DNA of 64,000 bases from Myxococcus fulvus (lineage in GTDB: Bacteria > Myxococcota > Myxococcia > Myxococcales > Myxococcaceae): assembly GCF_900111765.1 (NCBI RefSeq), contig NZ_FOIB01000007.1, forward strand, positions 368,706 to 432,705, read 5' to 3'. The notes under the pieces are model-generated. The model was not told the DNA's origin. It made no database searches and worked only from the letters and a program-made list of their open reading frames with translations. The number at the start of each line of letters is the position of its first letter. Position 1 is the first letter of the stretch. Below, piece after piece: positions 49,601-58,000 of this stretch. Made by a program: the position numbers and the translations under genes.

Positions 49601-52600
49601 CCTTCGCGTCCAGCCTCGGGATGAAGGGGGACATGCGCACGCTGACGAACGCGGACGTGGATGCCCTGCTGGAGCACGGGCTCACGCGCTACGTGGAGGA
49701 GGGCGGCCTGTTCGGCACCCCGGACACGTGCGGGCCGGTGGTGGAGCGGGTGAGGAAGCTCGACGTGGACGAGGTCGCGTGCCTAGTGGACTTCGGCGTC
49801 GAGGTGGAGGCGACGCTCGAAGGACTCGTGCACCTGAACACGTTGCGGCGTCGGTATTCACCGAGACCCTCCGCCGCGATTCCGGGCATGGCCATCCAGG
49901 AGGGACCGGGGGCCGCGGCGTCGCTGCTGTCGCTGGTGCGGCAGACGAAGGCGACGCACCTGCATGTCACGGCGTCGCTGGCGCGTGCGTTGGCGGAGCT
50001 GCCGGACGCCTCCGAGGCCCTGGGCCCGGTCCGTCATGTCCTGGTCGAGGAGGCGAAGGAGGACATCACCGCCGCGCTGGCGCCCGTGCTCTCCGCGCAG
50101 GTGTCCAGGCGTGACCCGCTGCTCGGCGTGGGCGCCTGGATTCGCTCGGGAGCAACGGAGGACTCCGGCTGGGAGGTGGTCGATGCGCGGGGCCGCCCCG
50201 TGCCGGTGGGTGTCGTGGGTGAGCTGGCCGTCACGGGCGACCGCGCGCCTCGGGGGCTCTGGAACGCATCCGCGACCTCCGCGCTGCGGGTGCTCTCCGG
50301 AGCCGTCACTGGCTTCTCCCTGGGACGCAGGGCGCGCCGTCGCCTGGATGGGACGTTGGAGCTGCTGGCGCCCGTCCGGGTGCCTTCGCGTCGACCGAAG
50401 CCTCCCCGTGTCGCCTCGCAGTCCTCGGCGCCGGCGAAGCGCGAGGGCCCGCCGCCCGTCCCGCGCATCTCGCGCGAGCAGCCGTTGGCGCTCTCGTTCG
50501 CGCAGCAGCGCCTCTGGTACCTGGACCGCCTGGAGCCGGGGAACGTCGCGTACAACAACTCGGTGATGCTGTCGCTGAGCGGCCCGGTCGACGCGGCCGC
50601 GCTCCAGCGAGCCCTGGAGGAGGTCGTCCGTCGCCACGAGGCGCTCCGGACCACCTTCTCCATGTCCGACTCGGGCGCGGTGCAGCACATCACTCCGCCG
50701 GGCCCGCTGCCTCTTCCGCTCGGAACCCTCGAAGAGGGCGTGTCGGTGGAGGCCTGGGCCAGGGCCGAGGCGCGCAAGCCGTTCGACCTGGAGCAGGGGC
50801 CGCTGTTCCGCACGTCGCTGCTGCGCGTCCACGAGCAGGAGCACGTGCTGCTCATCGTGATGCACCACATCGTCTCGGACGGGTGGTCCTCGGGGGTGTT
50901 GTTCCACGAACTGGCCACGCTGTACGCGGCGAACATCGAGGGCAAGCAGGCCACGTTGCCCACGCTGCCGGTGCAGTACGCGGACTACGCGGCCTGGCAG
51001 CTCGAATGGATGCGAGGCCCGGAGCTCGCGGCCGAGCAGGCCTGGTGGCGTGACGTCCTCGCGGACGTGCCCGTGCTGCGCCTGCCGACGGACCGCCCGC
51101 GTCCTCCCGTGCAGACGTACCCGGGTGCGCGTCACGCGCTCAGCATCCCCCGGGCGCTCACCGAGTCCCTGACGTCCATGGGCCGACGCGAGGGCGCCAC
51201 GCCGTTCATGGTGTTGATGGCCGCGTGGCAGACGCTGCTCCATGCGTACTCGGGGCAGGACGACTTCGCGGTGGGCACGCCGGTGGCGGGCCGCAACCGG
51301 CCGGAGGTGGAGCCGCTCATCGGCTGCTTCATCAACTCCATCGCCCTGCGCGCGGACCTTTCGGGTGACCCCACGCTGACGGAGGTCATCGGGCGGGTGC
51401 GTCGCGCGGCGCTCGGTGGCTTCGGGCACCAGGAGGTGCCGTTCGAGAAGCTGGTCGACGCGCTGCACGTGGCTCGCGACCTGAGCCACACGCCCATCTT
51501 CCAGACGATGTTGGTGCTGCACAACACGCCGCCCATCGAGCTGTCCATGGCGGGCCTGCGCCTGGGCAGCCAGGTGGTCCACACCGGCTTCACCAAGCTG
51601 GACCTCACGCTGGAGCTGGTGGAGTCCAAGGACGGCCTGTCCGGAGGCATCGAGTACAACACCGACCTGTTCGACGCGGAGACCATCCGCCGCCTCTCCG
51701 GGCACCTGGTGCGGCTGCTGGAGCAGCTGGCCGCGCGTCCCGAGCAGCGGGTCTCCCAGCTCAGCCTCCTGTCCGAGGCCGAGCGTCATCGGCTCCTGGA
51801 GGAGTGGGGGCCGACGCCCCTGCCGGAGCCCGTGGCGGGAGAGACGGTGTCGTCGCGCTTCGCGGCGCGGGCCGCGAGTGCTCCGGAGGCCGTGGCGGTG
51901 GAGGACGACTCGCGCCGGCTCACGTACCGGGAGGTGGAGTCGCGCTCCTCGCGACTGGCCTCGGCGCTGAGCGCGCTGGGGGCGGGGCAGGGCGCGGTGG
52001 TGGCGCTCGCGTTGGCGCAGCCCACGGACGTGGTGGCCGCGATGCTCGGCGTGCTGCGCGCCGGAGCGGCGGTGGTGGTGCTGGACCTGGAGCATCCCGC
52101 GGAGCGGCTCTCGCGCATCCTCGAGGACACGAAGGCCGCCGTGGTGGTGACGTCGGGCGCCTGGCGTGCGCGGGTGCCCGAGCGCGAGGGCCTGTCGGTG
52201 GTGACGGTGGAGTCACTGCCGGAGACCGTCGGCGCGTTGCCTCCGCTGCCCGAGCCGCATCACGCGGCGTGCGTCGTCTACACGTCGGGTTCGACGGGGC
52301 GGCCGCGCGGCGTGGTCATCGAGCATCGCCAGCTGGTGTCCGCCACGCGGGCCCGGCAGGCGGTGTACGGGGCTCCGGGCGTCGTGTTGTCCCTGGCGCC
52401 GTTCACCTTCGATGCCTCGCTGGCGGGCCTGTTCTGGTCGCTCTTCGAGGGCGGCACGCTGCGCTACCCCGACGTGGAGGAGCGCGAGGACCCGAGGAAG
52501 CTGGCGGAGCTGGTGGCGAGGGCGCATGTGACGCACCTCATCTCCGTGCCGGCGCTCTATGCACAGGTTCTCGCGGCGGCGCCCGCGGGAGGACTGTCGG

Positions 52601-55026
52601 GCCTGCGCGCGGTGAGCGTGGGCGGTGAGGCGTGCGCGGTGGAGCTGGCGCAGGCGCACCATGAAGCCCTGCCCACGGTGCCGCTGTTCAACGAGTACGG
52701 TCCCACCGAGGCGACCATCTGGAGCACGGTGCACCGGGTCCAGAAGGACGAGCAGGGCAGCGTGCCCATCGGCCGCGCGGTGCCGGGCGCGAGGGTGTAC
52801 CTGCTCGACTCGCGGCGAGGGCTCGCGTTGCCCGGCGCACCGGGCGAGGTGTACGTCGGCGGCGGTGGTGTCGCGCGAGGCTACCTCGGTCAGCCCGAGC
52901 TCACCGCCGAGCGCTTCGGAGTGGACCCGTTCGACGCGCGCCCCGGAGCGCGCATGTACCGCACCGGCGACGTGGCGCGCTGGCGCCGGGACGGGACGCT
53001 GGAGTTCCTGGGGCGCGCGGACTCGCAGGTGAAGGTGCGCGGCTTCCGCATCGAGCCCGGTGAGGTCGAGGCGGCGCTGCTCGCGAACCCGGAGGTCCGC
53101 GAGGCCGCGGTGGTCGCGCGAGCGGATGGGGGTCCCAAGCGACTGGTGGCCTACGTGGTGGCCTCGGCCTCCGAGCCGGGAGAGGCCGTGTCCTCGGGCG
53201 CGCTGAAGTCCTGGCTGCTCTCGCGGCTGCCGCCCTACATGGTGCCGTCGACGTACGTGACGCTCGCGTCGCTGCCGCGCACGCGGCACGGCAAGGTGGA
53301 CGCGCGCGCGCTGCCCGTGCCCGAGTCCCAGGTGACGAAGTCGACGAGCACGTCGTCCACGGGGCCGCGCACCGAGGTGGAGGAGCGGCTCGCGGCGCTG
53401 TGGAAGGAAGTGCTCAACGTGGACCGCGTCGGAATCCACGACGACTTCTTCGAGCTGGGAGGCGACTCCATCCTCGGCTTGCAGATCGTCACGCGGGCGC
53501 GCGCCGCCGGGCTGGAGCTGTCACCGAAGCAGCTCTTCCAGAACCCCACGGTGGCCAGACTCGCCGCGGTGGCGGGGACGCGGCTCACGGTGCAGGCCGA
53601 GCAGGGGCCCGTGGTGGGCCCCGTGGCCCTCACGCCCATCCAGCGCTGGTTCTTCGAGCTGGAGCTGCAGGACCCCGACCACTGGAACATGTCGCTGATG
53701 TTCCAGTCGCGCACGCCGATGGACGCGGCGCTGCTGGAGCGGGCCCTGGCGCACGTGATGGAGCACCACGACGCGCTCCGTCTGCGCTACGCCAGGACGG
53801 CGGACGGCTGGCATCAGACGTCCGAGGCGCCCGGGGCGCCCATCCCGCTGGAGCGCGTGGACCTGTCCGACGTGCCGCGCGAGGCCCTGGCGAGCACGCT
53901 GGAGCAGCGGGCGATGGCGCTGCAGCAGTCGCTCTCGTTGGACGGCGCCATGGTTCGCGCCGCGCTGCTGGAGCCCGGGGATGGCCAGCCCGTGCGACTG
54001 TTGCTGGCGGTCCACCACCTCGCGGTGGACGCGGTGTCGTGGCGCATCCTGGTGGAGGACCTGGCCACGGCGTATGCCCGACTCGCCGAGGGCGCGCCGG
54101 TGCGACTGCCCCCGAAGACGACCTCGTACCAGGCCTGGGCGCGAGGCCTGGAGTCGCTCGCGGCCTCGGAGAAGCTGGCCTCGGAGCGCACGTGGTGGCG
54201 CGAGCGTCCGTGGTCCGAGGTGGCGCGGCTGCCTCGGGACTTCCAGGAGGGCGGCAACACCGAGGCCACGGCGCGCACGGTGCAGGTGGCGCTGGATGCG
54301 GAGCAGACGAAGGCGCTCCTGCACGACGTGCCGAAGGCCTGGCACACGCAGCCCCAGGACCCGTTGCTCACGGCCCTGGCGCAGGCGTTGTCCGCGTGGA
54401 CGGAGCGGGGCATCGCGCTGGTCGACGTGGAGGGCCATGGTCGCGAGGAGGTGCTCCCGGGCGTGGACGTGTCGCGAACGGTGGGCTGGTTCACGCGCTT
54501 CTTCCCCGCGCTGCTGGACGTGCGTGAGGCGCGAGGGCCCGGTGAGGCGCTGCGCGGCGTGAAGGAGTCGCTGCGCGCGGTGCCGACGCAGGGCATGGGC
54601 TGGGGGCTCCTGCGCTACGTGGCGCGGGACGCCGCGCTGGCGGAGCTTCCCCGGGCGGAGGTCGGCTTCAATCACCTGGGACAGGTGGACGGCCTCGTCG
54701 GCGCGGAGGGGCCCTTCACGCTCGCACCGGAGAGCGAGGGCTTGCGGCAGCGCGCGGCGAGCTCACGTCGGCCGTACTTGTTGGATGTGACGAGCGTGGT
54801 GCGCGAGGGCCGGCTGGAGGTGACGTGGACCTTCAGTGAGGCGGTGCATCGTCGTGAGACGGTGGCGCGAGTGGCGGACGACTTCGTGGCGCGGCTGGTG
54901 GCGTTGATCCAGGCCTCGAGCGCTCCGGACGCGGGCGGGCATTCGCCGTCCGACTTCCCCCTCGCGAAGGTGAAGCAGTCGCAACTCGACAAGCTGGCGG
55001 CGCGGTTCGGAAAGAAGACGCGATGA
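43669..55026 (+). CDS. Hybrid PKS-NRPS (KS-AT-ACP-C-[dead A + LLM]-C-A-PCP-E)
   Basis: 3,785 residues. KS (about 10-440; TACSTG, Cys182; HGTGT). AT (about 535-850; GHSFGEY, Ser632; HAFH at 728-731, the malonyl signature). ACP (Ser962). No KR or DH, so a beta-keto unit results. Then C (about 1025-1460; HHVVCDTWS) and an adenylation-like region lacking YTSGSTG and YGPTE, split after A4 by a luciferase-like flavin monooxygenase (about 1718-2062). No PCP follows; next come C (HHIVSDG), a complete A (specificity residues read D-A-A-I-S-G-E-I-W-K, substrate not recognised), PCP (Ser3267) and E (HHLAVDA, EGHGRE) giving a D-residue. Coupled by ATGA to the next gene. Confidence 0.92.
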   Translation: MADQDQTSGSGNDIAIIGMAGRFPGAANVRDFWRNLLDGVESISLLKPEELEVSALVPESLRRHPDFVPMASVLEDADAFDAGFFDVPPREALWMDPQQRVFLECAHAALEDAAYDPARYTGKISLYAGAGPSLHTMGMLGQGQLDPASLYEVMGTSGENLATKASFKLKLRGESLAVYTACSTGLVAVHMACQSLLLRQSDIALAGAVRVSLPQRTGYLFQEGMILSPDGHCRAFDAKAAGTVPGNGAAAVVLKPLEDALRDGDHVYAVIRGSALNNDGGLKVGYTAPSVEGQADAIGEALAYAGLTADDIGYVEAHGTGTALGDPIEVAALTRAFRRDTDRKGYCGLGSVKTNVGHLDTAAGLVGLIKTALVLSEEELPPTLHFTTPNPSIDFANSPFTVVAERRRWPRGEVPRRAGVSSFGIGGTNAHAVLEEAPRREASAASTRPSQVVTVSARSEQALSASLRELADWLETASPDVSLADVAFTRNRGRGAFEHRLSVVATDRAELIKKLRGKNTPRVLEDVAAARERRVAFLLPGQGAQSLGMGRELYGAEPRFRETVDACLRELGPSLEKELRGVLLPGAGEEAAAREALKDPRLSLPALFCVEYALAKLWESWGLQAHALLGHSFGEYTAACLAGVLPLEDALTLVVTRGRLMARMPPGSMTAVGCAEEVIRPLITGTLSLAAVNAAERCVVSGPTSEVEALEQELLVRGIAVMRLPAGHAFHSVAVEPLMDELKKVVSGLRLSAPRVPYVSSVTGTWIRPEEATDPAYWARQMRAPVRFADGMETLKQDGVAVFLEVGPDQALTALARLALTGPSGRVVPSLPRLNMKVSEHGVLMAAVGALWESGLALDWKQFYAHERRRRVSLPTYPFQRQRFALEAPKLPVATVATQAVAPVPVAEPVRVEPPREDVAVPGDKVGPRTEVERGVLAIWRERLGRADFGIHDDFLELGGNSLMAAQMLTRLREAFPVQLPLSDLFEAPTVAGVAARIQARMGTESVAGKAGVLPPLVPIPRDGELPLSVVQERVCALEQALPGNPALNMSATLRLSGVLDVALLKRSLEAIAQRHEALRTTYPLIGGRTVQRVSAEPRVPLVVDSLKALSPQARETQWRERVYEEMARPFDLAQGPVVRARLIELEEREYVLVVSVHHVVCDTWSLVVIGGELGAFYGAFQRGESAPLPALSIQYIDYAAWQQKALLSGAFAEQTQAWRERLVELPGPLELPVDLPPTDGPALSGRRRNVGFPEALTGAVHALAKREGVTSFMVLLASWKVLLARWAGREDIVVGTPIGNRSRPELEPLIGYVAHAVPLRTDLSGDPTFRELIGRVRDVVVEAYSQPDVPYEHLIREVEPSRNPGRERVFDTLFILHPRFDANLELPGLRMRIVEVEDGPAQFGNVLSPLSVSMGEDAGGFTGTLDYASERFAPETMARLVAHWTSLLTAAVEDPEQRLSSLPLEHVAPKPLAPALEEPHTLAALLDARSSEALDRVALSVEGGADVTWRELRSEAKRLASELRAKGVKPEVLVALCLEPSVERVVALWAVMEAGGAYVLLGVPQLKELSALAPEGGPPPVLLTHERLQSSVPLDPSRVIRVRMSSQLDMPRAFKLFPVLPSRMPPETMVCLETLVAPSGERLRAVHTVRTVDALFRRLDGDGVAGEGTWLAAEETGSPGTGLELLWALTRGLRVVLPSERARLVFSSARSAGERPGPDFSLSFFANDEDSLAGRKYRLLLEGAKYADTHGFSAMWTPERHFHSFGGLYPRPAVVGAGVATVTERLGIRAGSVVLPLHDPVLVAEEWSVLDNLSNGRVGVSFASGWHANDFVFAPDRYAKRKEVMFKGIEEVRTLWRGGSVLRRNGTGDEVEVFLRPRPVQKELPFWLTAAGSPDTFRMAGELGAYVLTNLMGQNLEDLASKVALYREAWRQHGHPGRGHVSLMMHAYLGTDEAEVRRRVRKPLLDYFRSSVDILQAFASSLGMKGDMRTLTNADVDALLEHGLTRYVEEGGLFGTPDTCGPVVERVRKLDVDEVACLVDFGVEVEATLEGLVHLNTLRRRYSPRPSAAIPGMAIQEGPGAAASLLSLVRQTKATHLHVTASLARALAELPDASEALGPVRHVLVEEAKEDITAALAPVLSAQVSRRDPLLGVGAWIRSGATEDSGWEVVDARGRPVPVGVVGELAVTGDRAPRGLWNASATSALRVLSGAVTGFSLGRRARRRLDGTLELLAPVRVPSRRPKPPRVASQSSAPAKREGPPPVPRISREQPLALSFAQQRLWYLDRLEPGNVAYNNSVMLSLSGPVDAAALQRALEEVVRRHEALRTTFSMSDSGAVQHITPPGPLPLPLGTLEEGVSVEAWARAEARKPFDLEQGPLFRTSLLRVHEQEHVLLIVMHHIVSDGWSSGVLFHELATLYAANIEGKQATLPTLPVQYADYAAWQLEWMRGPELAAEQAWWRDVLADVPVLRLPTDRPRPPVQTYPGARHALSIPRALTESLTSMGRREGATPFMVLMAAWQTLLHAYSGQDDFAVGTPVAGRNRPEVEPLIGCFINSIALRADLSGDPTLTEVIGRVRRAALGGFGHQEVPFEKLVDALHVARDLSHTPIFQTMLVLHNTPPIELSMAGLRLGSQVVHTGFTKLDLTLELVESKDGLSGGIEYNTDLFDAETIRRLSGHLVRLLEQLAARPEQRVSQLSLLSEAERHRLLEEWGPTPLPEPVAGETVSSRFAARAASAPEAVAVEDDSRRLTYREVESRSSRLASALSALGAGQGAVVALALAQPTDVVAAMLGVLRAGAAVVVLDLEHPAERLSRILEDTKAAVVVTSGAWRARVPEREGLSVVTVESLPETVGALPPLPEPHHAACVVYTSGSTGRPRGVVIEHRQLVSATRARQAVYGAPGVVLSLAPFTFDASLAGLFWSLFEGGTLRYPDVEEREDPRKLAELVARAHVTHLISVPALYAQVLAAAPAGGLSGLRAVSVGGEACAVELAQAHHEALPTVPLFNEYGPTEATIWSTVHRVQKDEQGSVPIGRAVPGARVYLLDSRRGLALPGAPGEVYVGGGGVARGYLGQPELTAERFGVDPFDARPGARMYRTGDVARWRRDGTLEFLGRADSQVKVRGFRIEPGEVEAALLANPEVREAAVVARADGGPKRLVAYVVASASEPGEAVSSGALKSWLLSRLPPYMVPSTYVTLASLPRTRHGKVDARALPVPESQVTKSTSTSSTGPRTEVEERLAALWKEVLNVDRVGIHDDFFELGGDSILGLQIVTRARAAGLELSPKQLFQNPTVARLAAVAGTRLTVQAEQGPVVGPVALTPIQRWFFELELQDPDHWNMSLMFQSRTPMDAALLERALAHVMEHHDALRLRYARTADGWHQTSEAPGAPIPLERVDLSDVPREALASTLEQRAMALQQSLSLDGAMVRAALLEPGDGQPVRLLLAVHHLAVDAVSWRILVEDLATAYARLAEGAPVRLPPKTTSYQAWARGLESLAASEKLASERTWWRERPWSEVARLPRDFQEGGNTEATARTVQVALDAEQTKALLHDVPKAWHTQPQDPLLTALAQALSAWTERGIALVDVEGHGREEVLPGVDVSRTVGWFTRFFPALLDVREARGPGEALRGVKESLRAVPTQGMGWGLLRYVARDAALAELPRAEVGFNHLGQVDGLVGAEGPFTLAPESEGLRQRAASSRRPYLLDVTSVVREGRLEVTWTFSEAVHRRETVARVADDFVARLVALIQASSAPDAGGHSPSDFPLAKVKQSQLDKLAARFGKKTR
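48820..49850 (+). other. Luciferase-like monooxygenase domain inserted in a degenerate adenylation domain
   Basis: Within gene 2. FSLSFFANDE opens the domain; MWTPERHFHSFGG, RLGIRAGSVVLPLHDP, DNLSNGRVGVSFASGWHANDF and LPFWLTAAGSPDTF are typical of the natural-product subfamily of luciferase-like monooxygenases (FMNH2/O2-dependent). Remnants of an A domain flank it: A2-like ALWAVMEAGGAYVLL before and VVDARGRPVPVGVVGELAV after. Confidence 0.85.
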
Positions 55027-58000
55027 GCGACAACATCGAGGACCTGTACCCGCTGTCGCCCCTCCAGGGCGGCATGCTCTTCCACGCCATCTCCGAGCCC
55101 GGCAAGGGCCTTTACTTCAACCAGCTCGTCTGTGAGCTGCGAGGCGCGCTGGACGTGGAGGCCTTCGCCGCCGCGTGGCGGGGCGTGGTGGCGGCGCATC
55201 CCGTGTTGCGCACCGCGCTCGTCTGGGACGATGTGGACGAGCCGGTCCAGGTCGTGCTGCGCGAGGTGGACCTCCCCCTGCGCGAGGAGGACTGGCGGGA
55301 CCTGTCCCCGGAGGCCTTCGAGGCGCGGCTGGAGACCTTCCTGGCGAAGGACCGTGAGGAGGGCTTCGACCTCTCCCAGGCGCCGCTGATCCGCCTGACG
55401 CTCCTGCGCGCCGCGGACCGGGTGTACCGCTTCGTCTTCAGCCACTCGCACCTGGTGCTGGATGGCTGGTCCGTGCCGTTGGTGGTGAAGGACTTCTTCA
55501 CGCTGTACGAGGGGACGGTCTCCGGCCGTGCTCCGAGGCTCGCGCCGCCGCGTCCCTTCGGTGACTACCTGGGATGGCTGGCCGAGCATGACCTGAAGAC
55601 CTCGGAGGACTTCTGGCGCCGGGAGCTGGCGGGGTTCCACGAGCCCACTTTGACGGGCGCGGGCGTCGGCGAAGGTGAGGGCCGGGCCACGCTCATCCGC
55701 CACCTGTCGGAGCAGACCACGGCCGCGCTCAACGCCTTCACGCGTCGACACGGAATCACGATGAGCACCGTGGTGCAGGGCGCGTGGGCCCTGGTGCTCG
55801 GGCGGCTGTCGGGCTCCGAGGACGTGGTGTTCGGCACCACCGTCTCCGGCCGGCCTCCGGACCTGGCGGGCGTGGAGGAGATGGTCGGGCTGTTCATCAA
55901 CACCCAGCCGGTGCGCGTGCGCTGGTCGGGAGACCTCACGTGGACCACCTGGCTGCGCCGCATCCAGGAGCTGCAGGTGGACGCGCGTCAGCACGAGCAC
56001 GCGCCCCTGGTGAAGGTGCAGCGCTGGAGCGAAGTCCCCGCGGGGACCGCGCTGTTCGACACGCTGGTCGTCTTCGAGAACTACCCCCTGGACTCCGCGC
56101 TCACGTCGGCCTCGCGCGCGCTGGAGGTCCACCGCGTCCAGTCGAAGGAGGAGGACCACTTCGGCCTGACGCTGACGTCGTCGCCGGAGGCGCGGCTGCC
56201 GCTGCACTTCCGCTATGACCGGAGCCGATTCACGCGGGAGTTCGCGGAGGCGCAGCTGGACCGCATGGTCCTCGTGATGGAGACCCTGGCGGCGCGGCCC
56301 GAGAGTCGCCTGGGCGAGCTGTCCCTGTTGTCCGCCGCGGAGCGGGAGCTGCTCCTGGTGCGCTGGAACGACACGGAGCGGGAGCTCCCGTGGGAGGGCG
56401 CGCTGCACGAGCGCTTCGAGGACCAGGCCGCGCGCACGCCCGAGGCCCTGGCCGTCCTCGACGACGAGACGTCGCTCACCTTCAGGCAGCTCGACCGTCG
56501 GGCGAACAGGCTCGCGCATTGGCTGCGCGCTCGCGGCGTCGGGCCCGAGTCCCGCGTCGCGCTCTGCCTGGAGCGCAGCGTCGACATGGTGGTCGCCCTC
56601 TTCGGCGTCCTCAAGTCGGGCGGTGCGTACGTCCCCCTGGATCCGGCCCATCCACCGGAGCGACTGGGCTTCGTGGTCCAGGACGCGGGCGCCTCGTTCG
56701 TCCTCTCGCAGCGCTCGCTGGCCGAGCGACCGCGGAGCCAGGGCGCCCAGGTCATCTGCCTGGATGACCCGGGCATGGTGGAGGCGCTCGCCGCGGAGCC
56801 GGACACCGCGCCGCCGCGTGTCTCGCTCCCGGAGCACCTGGCCTACATCATCTACACGTCGGGCAGCACGGGGCAGCCGAAGGGCGTGATGATTCAGCAC
56901 GCCTCCGTGATGAACCTGCGCGCGGCGCTCGCGTCCAAGGTGTTCTCTGGACTGAGCGGCCCGCTGCGCTTCAGCCTCAACTCGCCGCTGGCGTTCGACA
57001 TGTCCGTCCAGCAGCTCGTCCACATCACCGACGGCCACGCCCTGTGCGTGGTGTCGCAGACCGTCCGCCAGGACGCGGCCCTCCTGGTGGAGTGGGTGGA
57101 GCGACACCGCGTCGACGTGTTCGACGGCACGCCTTCCCATCTGCGCGTGCTCCTCGATGAGGGGCTGGGCGCGCATCGACCGCTGCGCATCCTCTTCGGA
57201 GGCGAGGCGACGGACGACACGCTCTGGGCGCGCATCGCCGCGCATCCACGCATCACCGCCGTCAACGTCTACGGTCCCACCGAGTGCACGGTGGAGGCGA
57301 CGGTGCGTTTCGTGCGCGGCACGTCGGGGCCCTCGCTCGGCCCGCCGCTGGCGAACGTGCGGGCGTACGTCCTGGACGCGAACCTCCAGCTCGCCCCCGT
57401 GGGTGTCGCTGGAGAGCTGTTCATCGCGGGCGAGGGCGTGGGGCGTGGCTATCTGGGACGCCCCGCGCTGACCGCGGAGCGCTTCCTCCCCAATCCCTTC
57501 AGCACCATCCCGGGCGACCGCATGTACCGCACGGGGGACAAGGTGCACTGGCTCCCGAACGGCGAGCTCCGGTTCCTCGGGCGCATCGACTTCCAGGTGA
57601 AGCTGCGCGGCTTCCGCATCGAGCTGGGCGAAATCGAGGCCACGCTCTGCCGGCACCCCGAGGTTCGTGACGCCCTGGTCCTCCTGCGCGAGGACGCGGG
57701 TTCGGCGCCGAGGCTCGTGGCGTACGTGGTGTCCTCGGGCGAGCGGGGACGCGAGCCCGCCGTGCTGCGCGAGTTCCTGCTGGAGCAGTTGCCCGAGTAC
57801 ATGGTGCCCGCGGCCTTCGTCGCGATGGAAGAGCTCCCCCGGACGAGCAGCGGCAAGGTGGATCGCCGCAACCTGCCGGCGCCGGAGCTCACGGTGGTGG
57901 AGCGCACCGACGAGGTCGCGCCCCGCGACGCGAAGGAGGAGGCGCTCGCGGCCATCTGGGCCCAGGTGCTGGGTCGCCCCCGGGTGAGCGTGCACGACGA

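Noticed and set aside
48820..49850. Thiazoline-type oxidase (EpoB-like Ox) insertion
   Set aside because: The motifs are those of luciferase-like monooxygenases, and no Cys/heterocyclisation domain is present.
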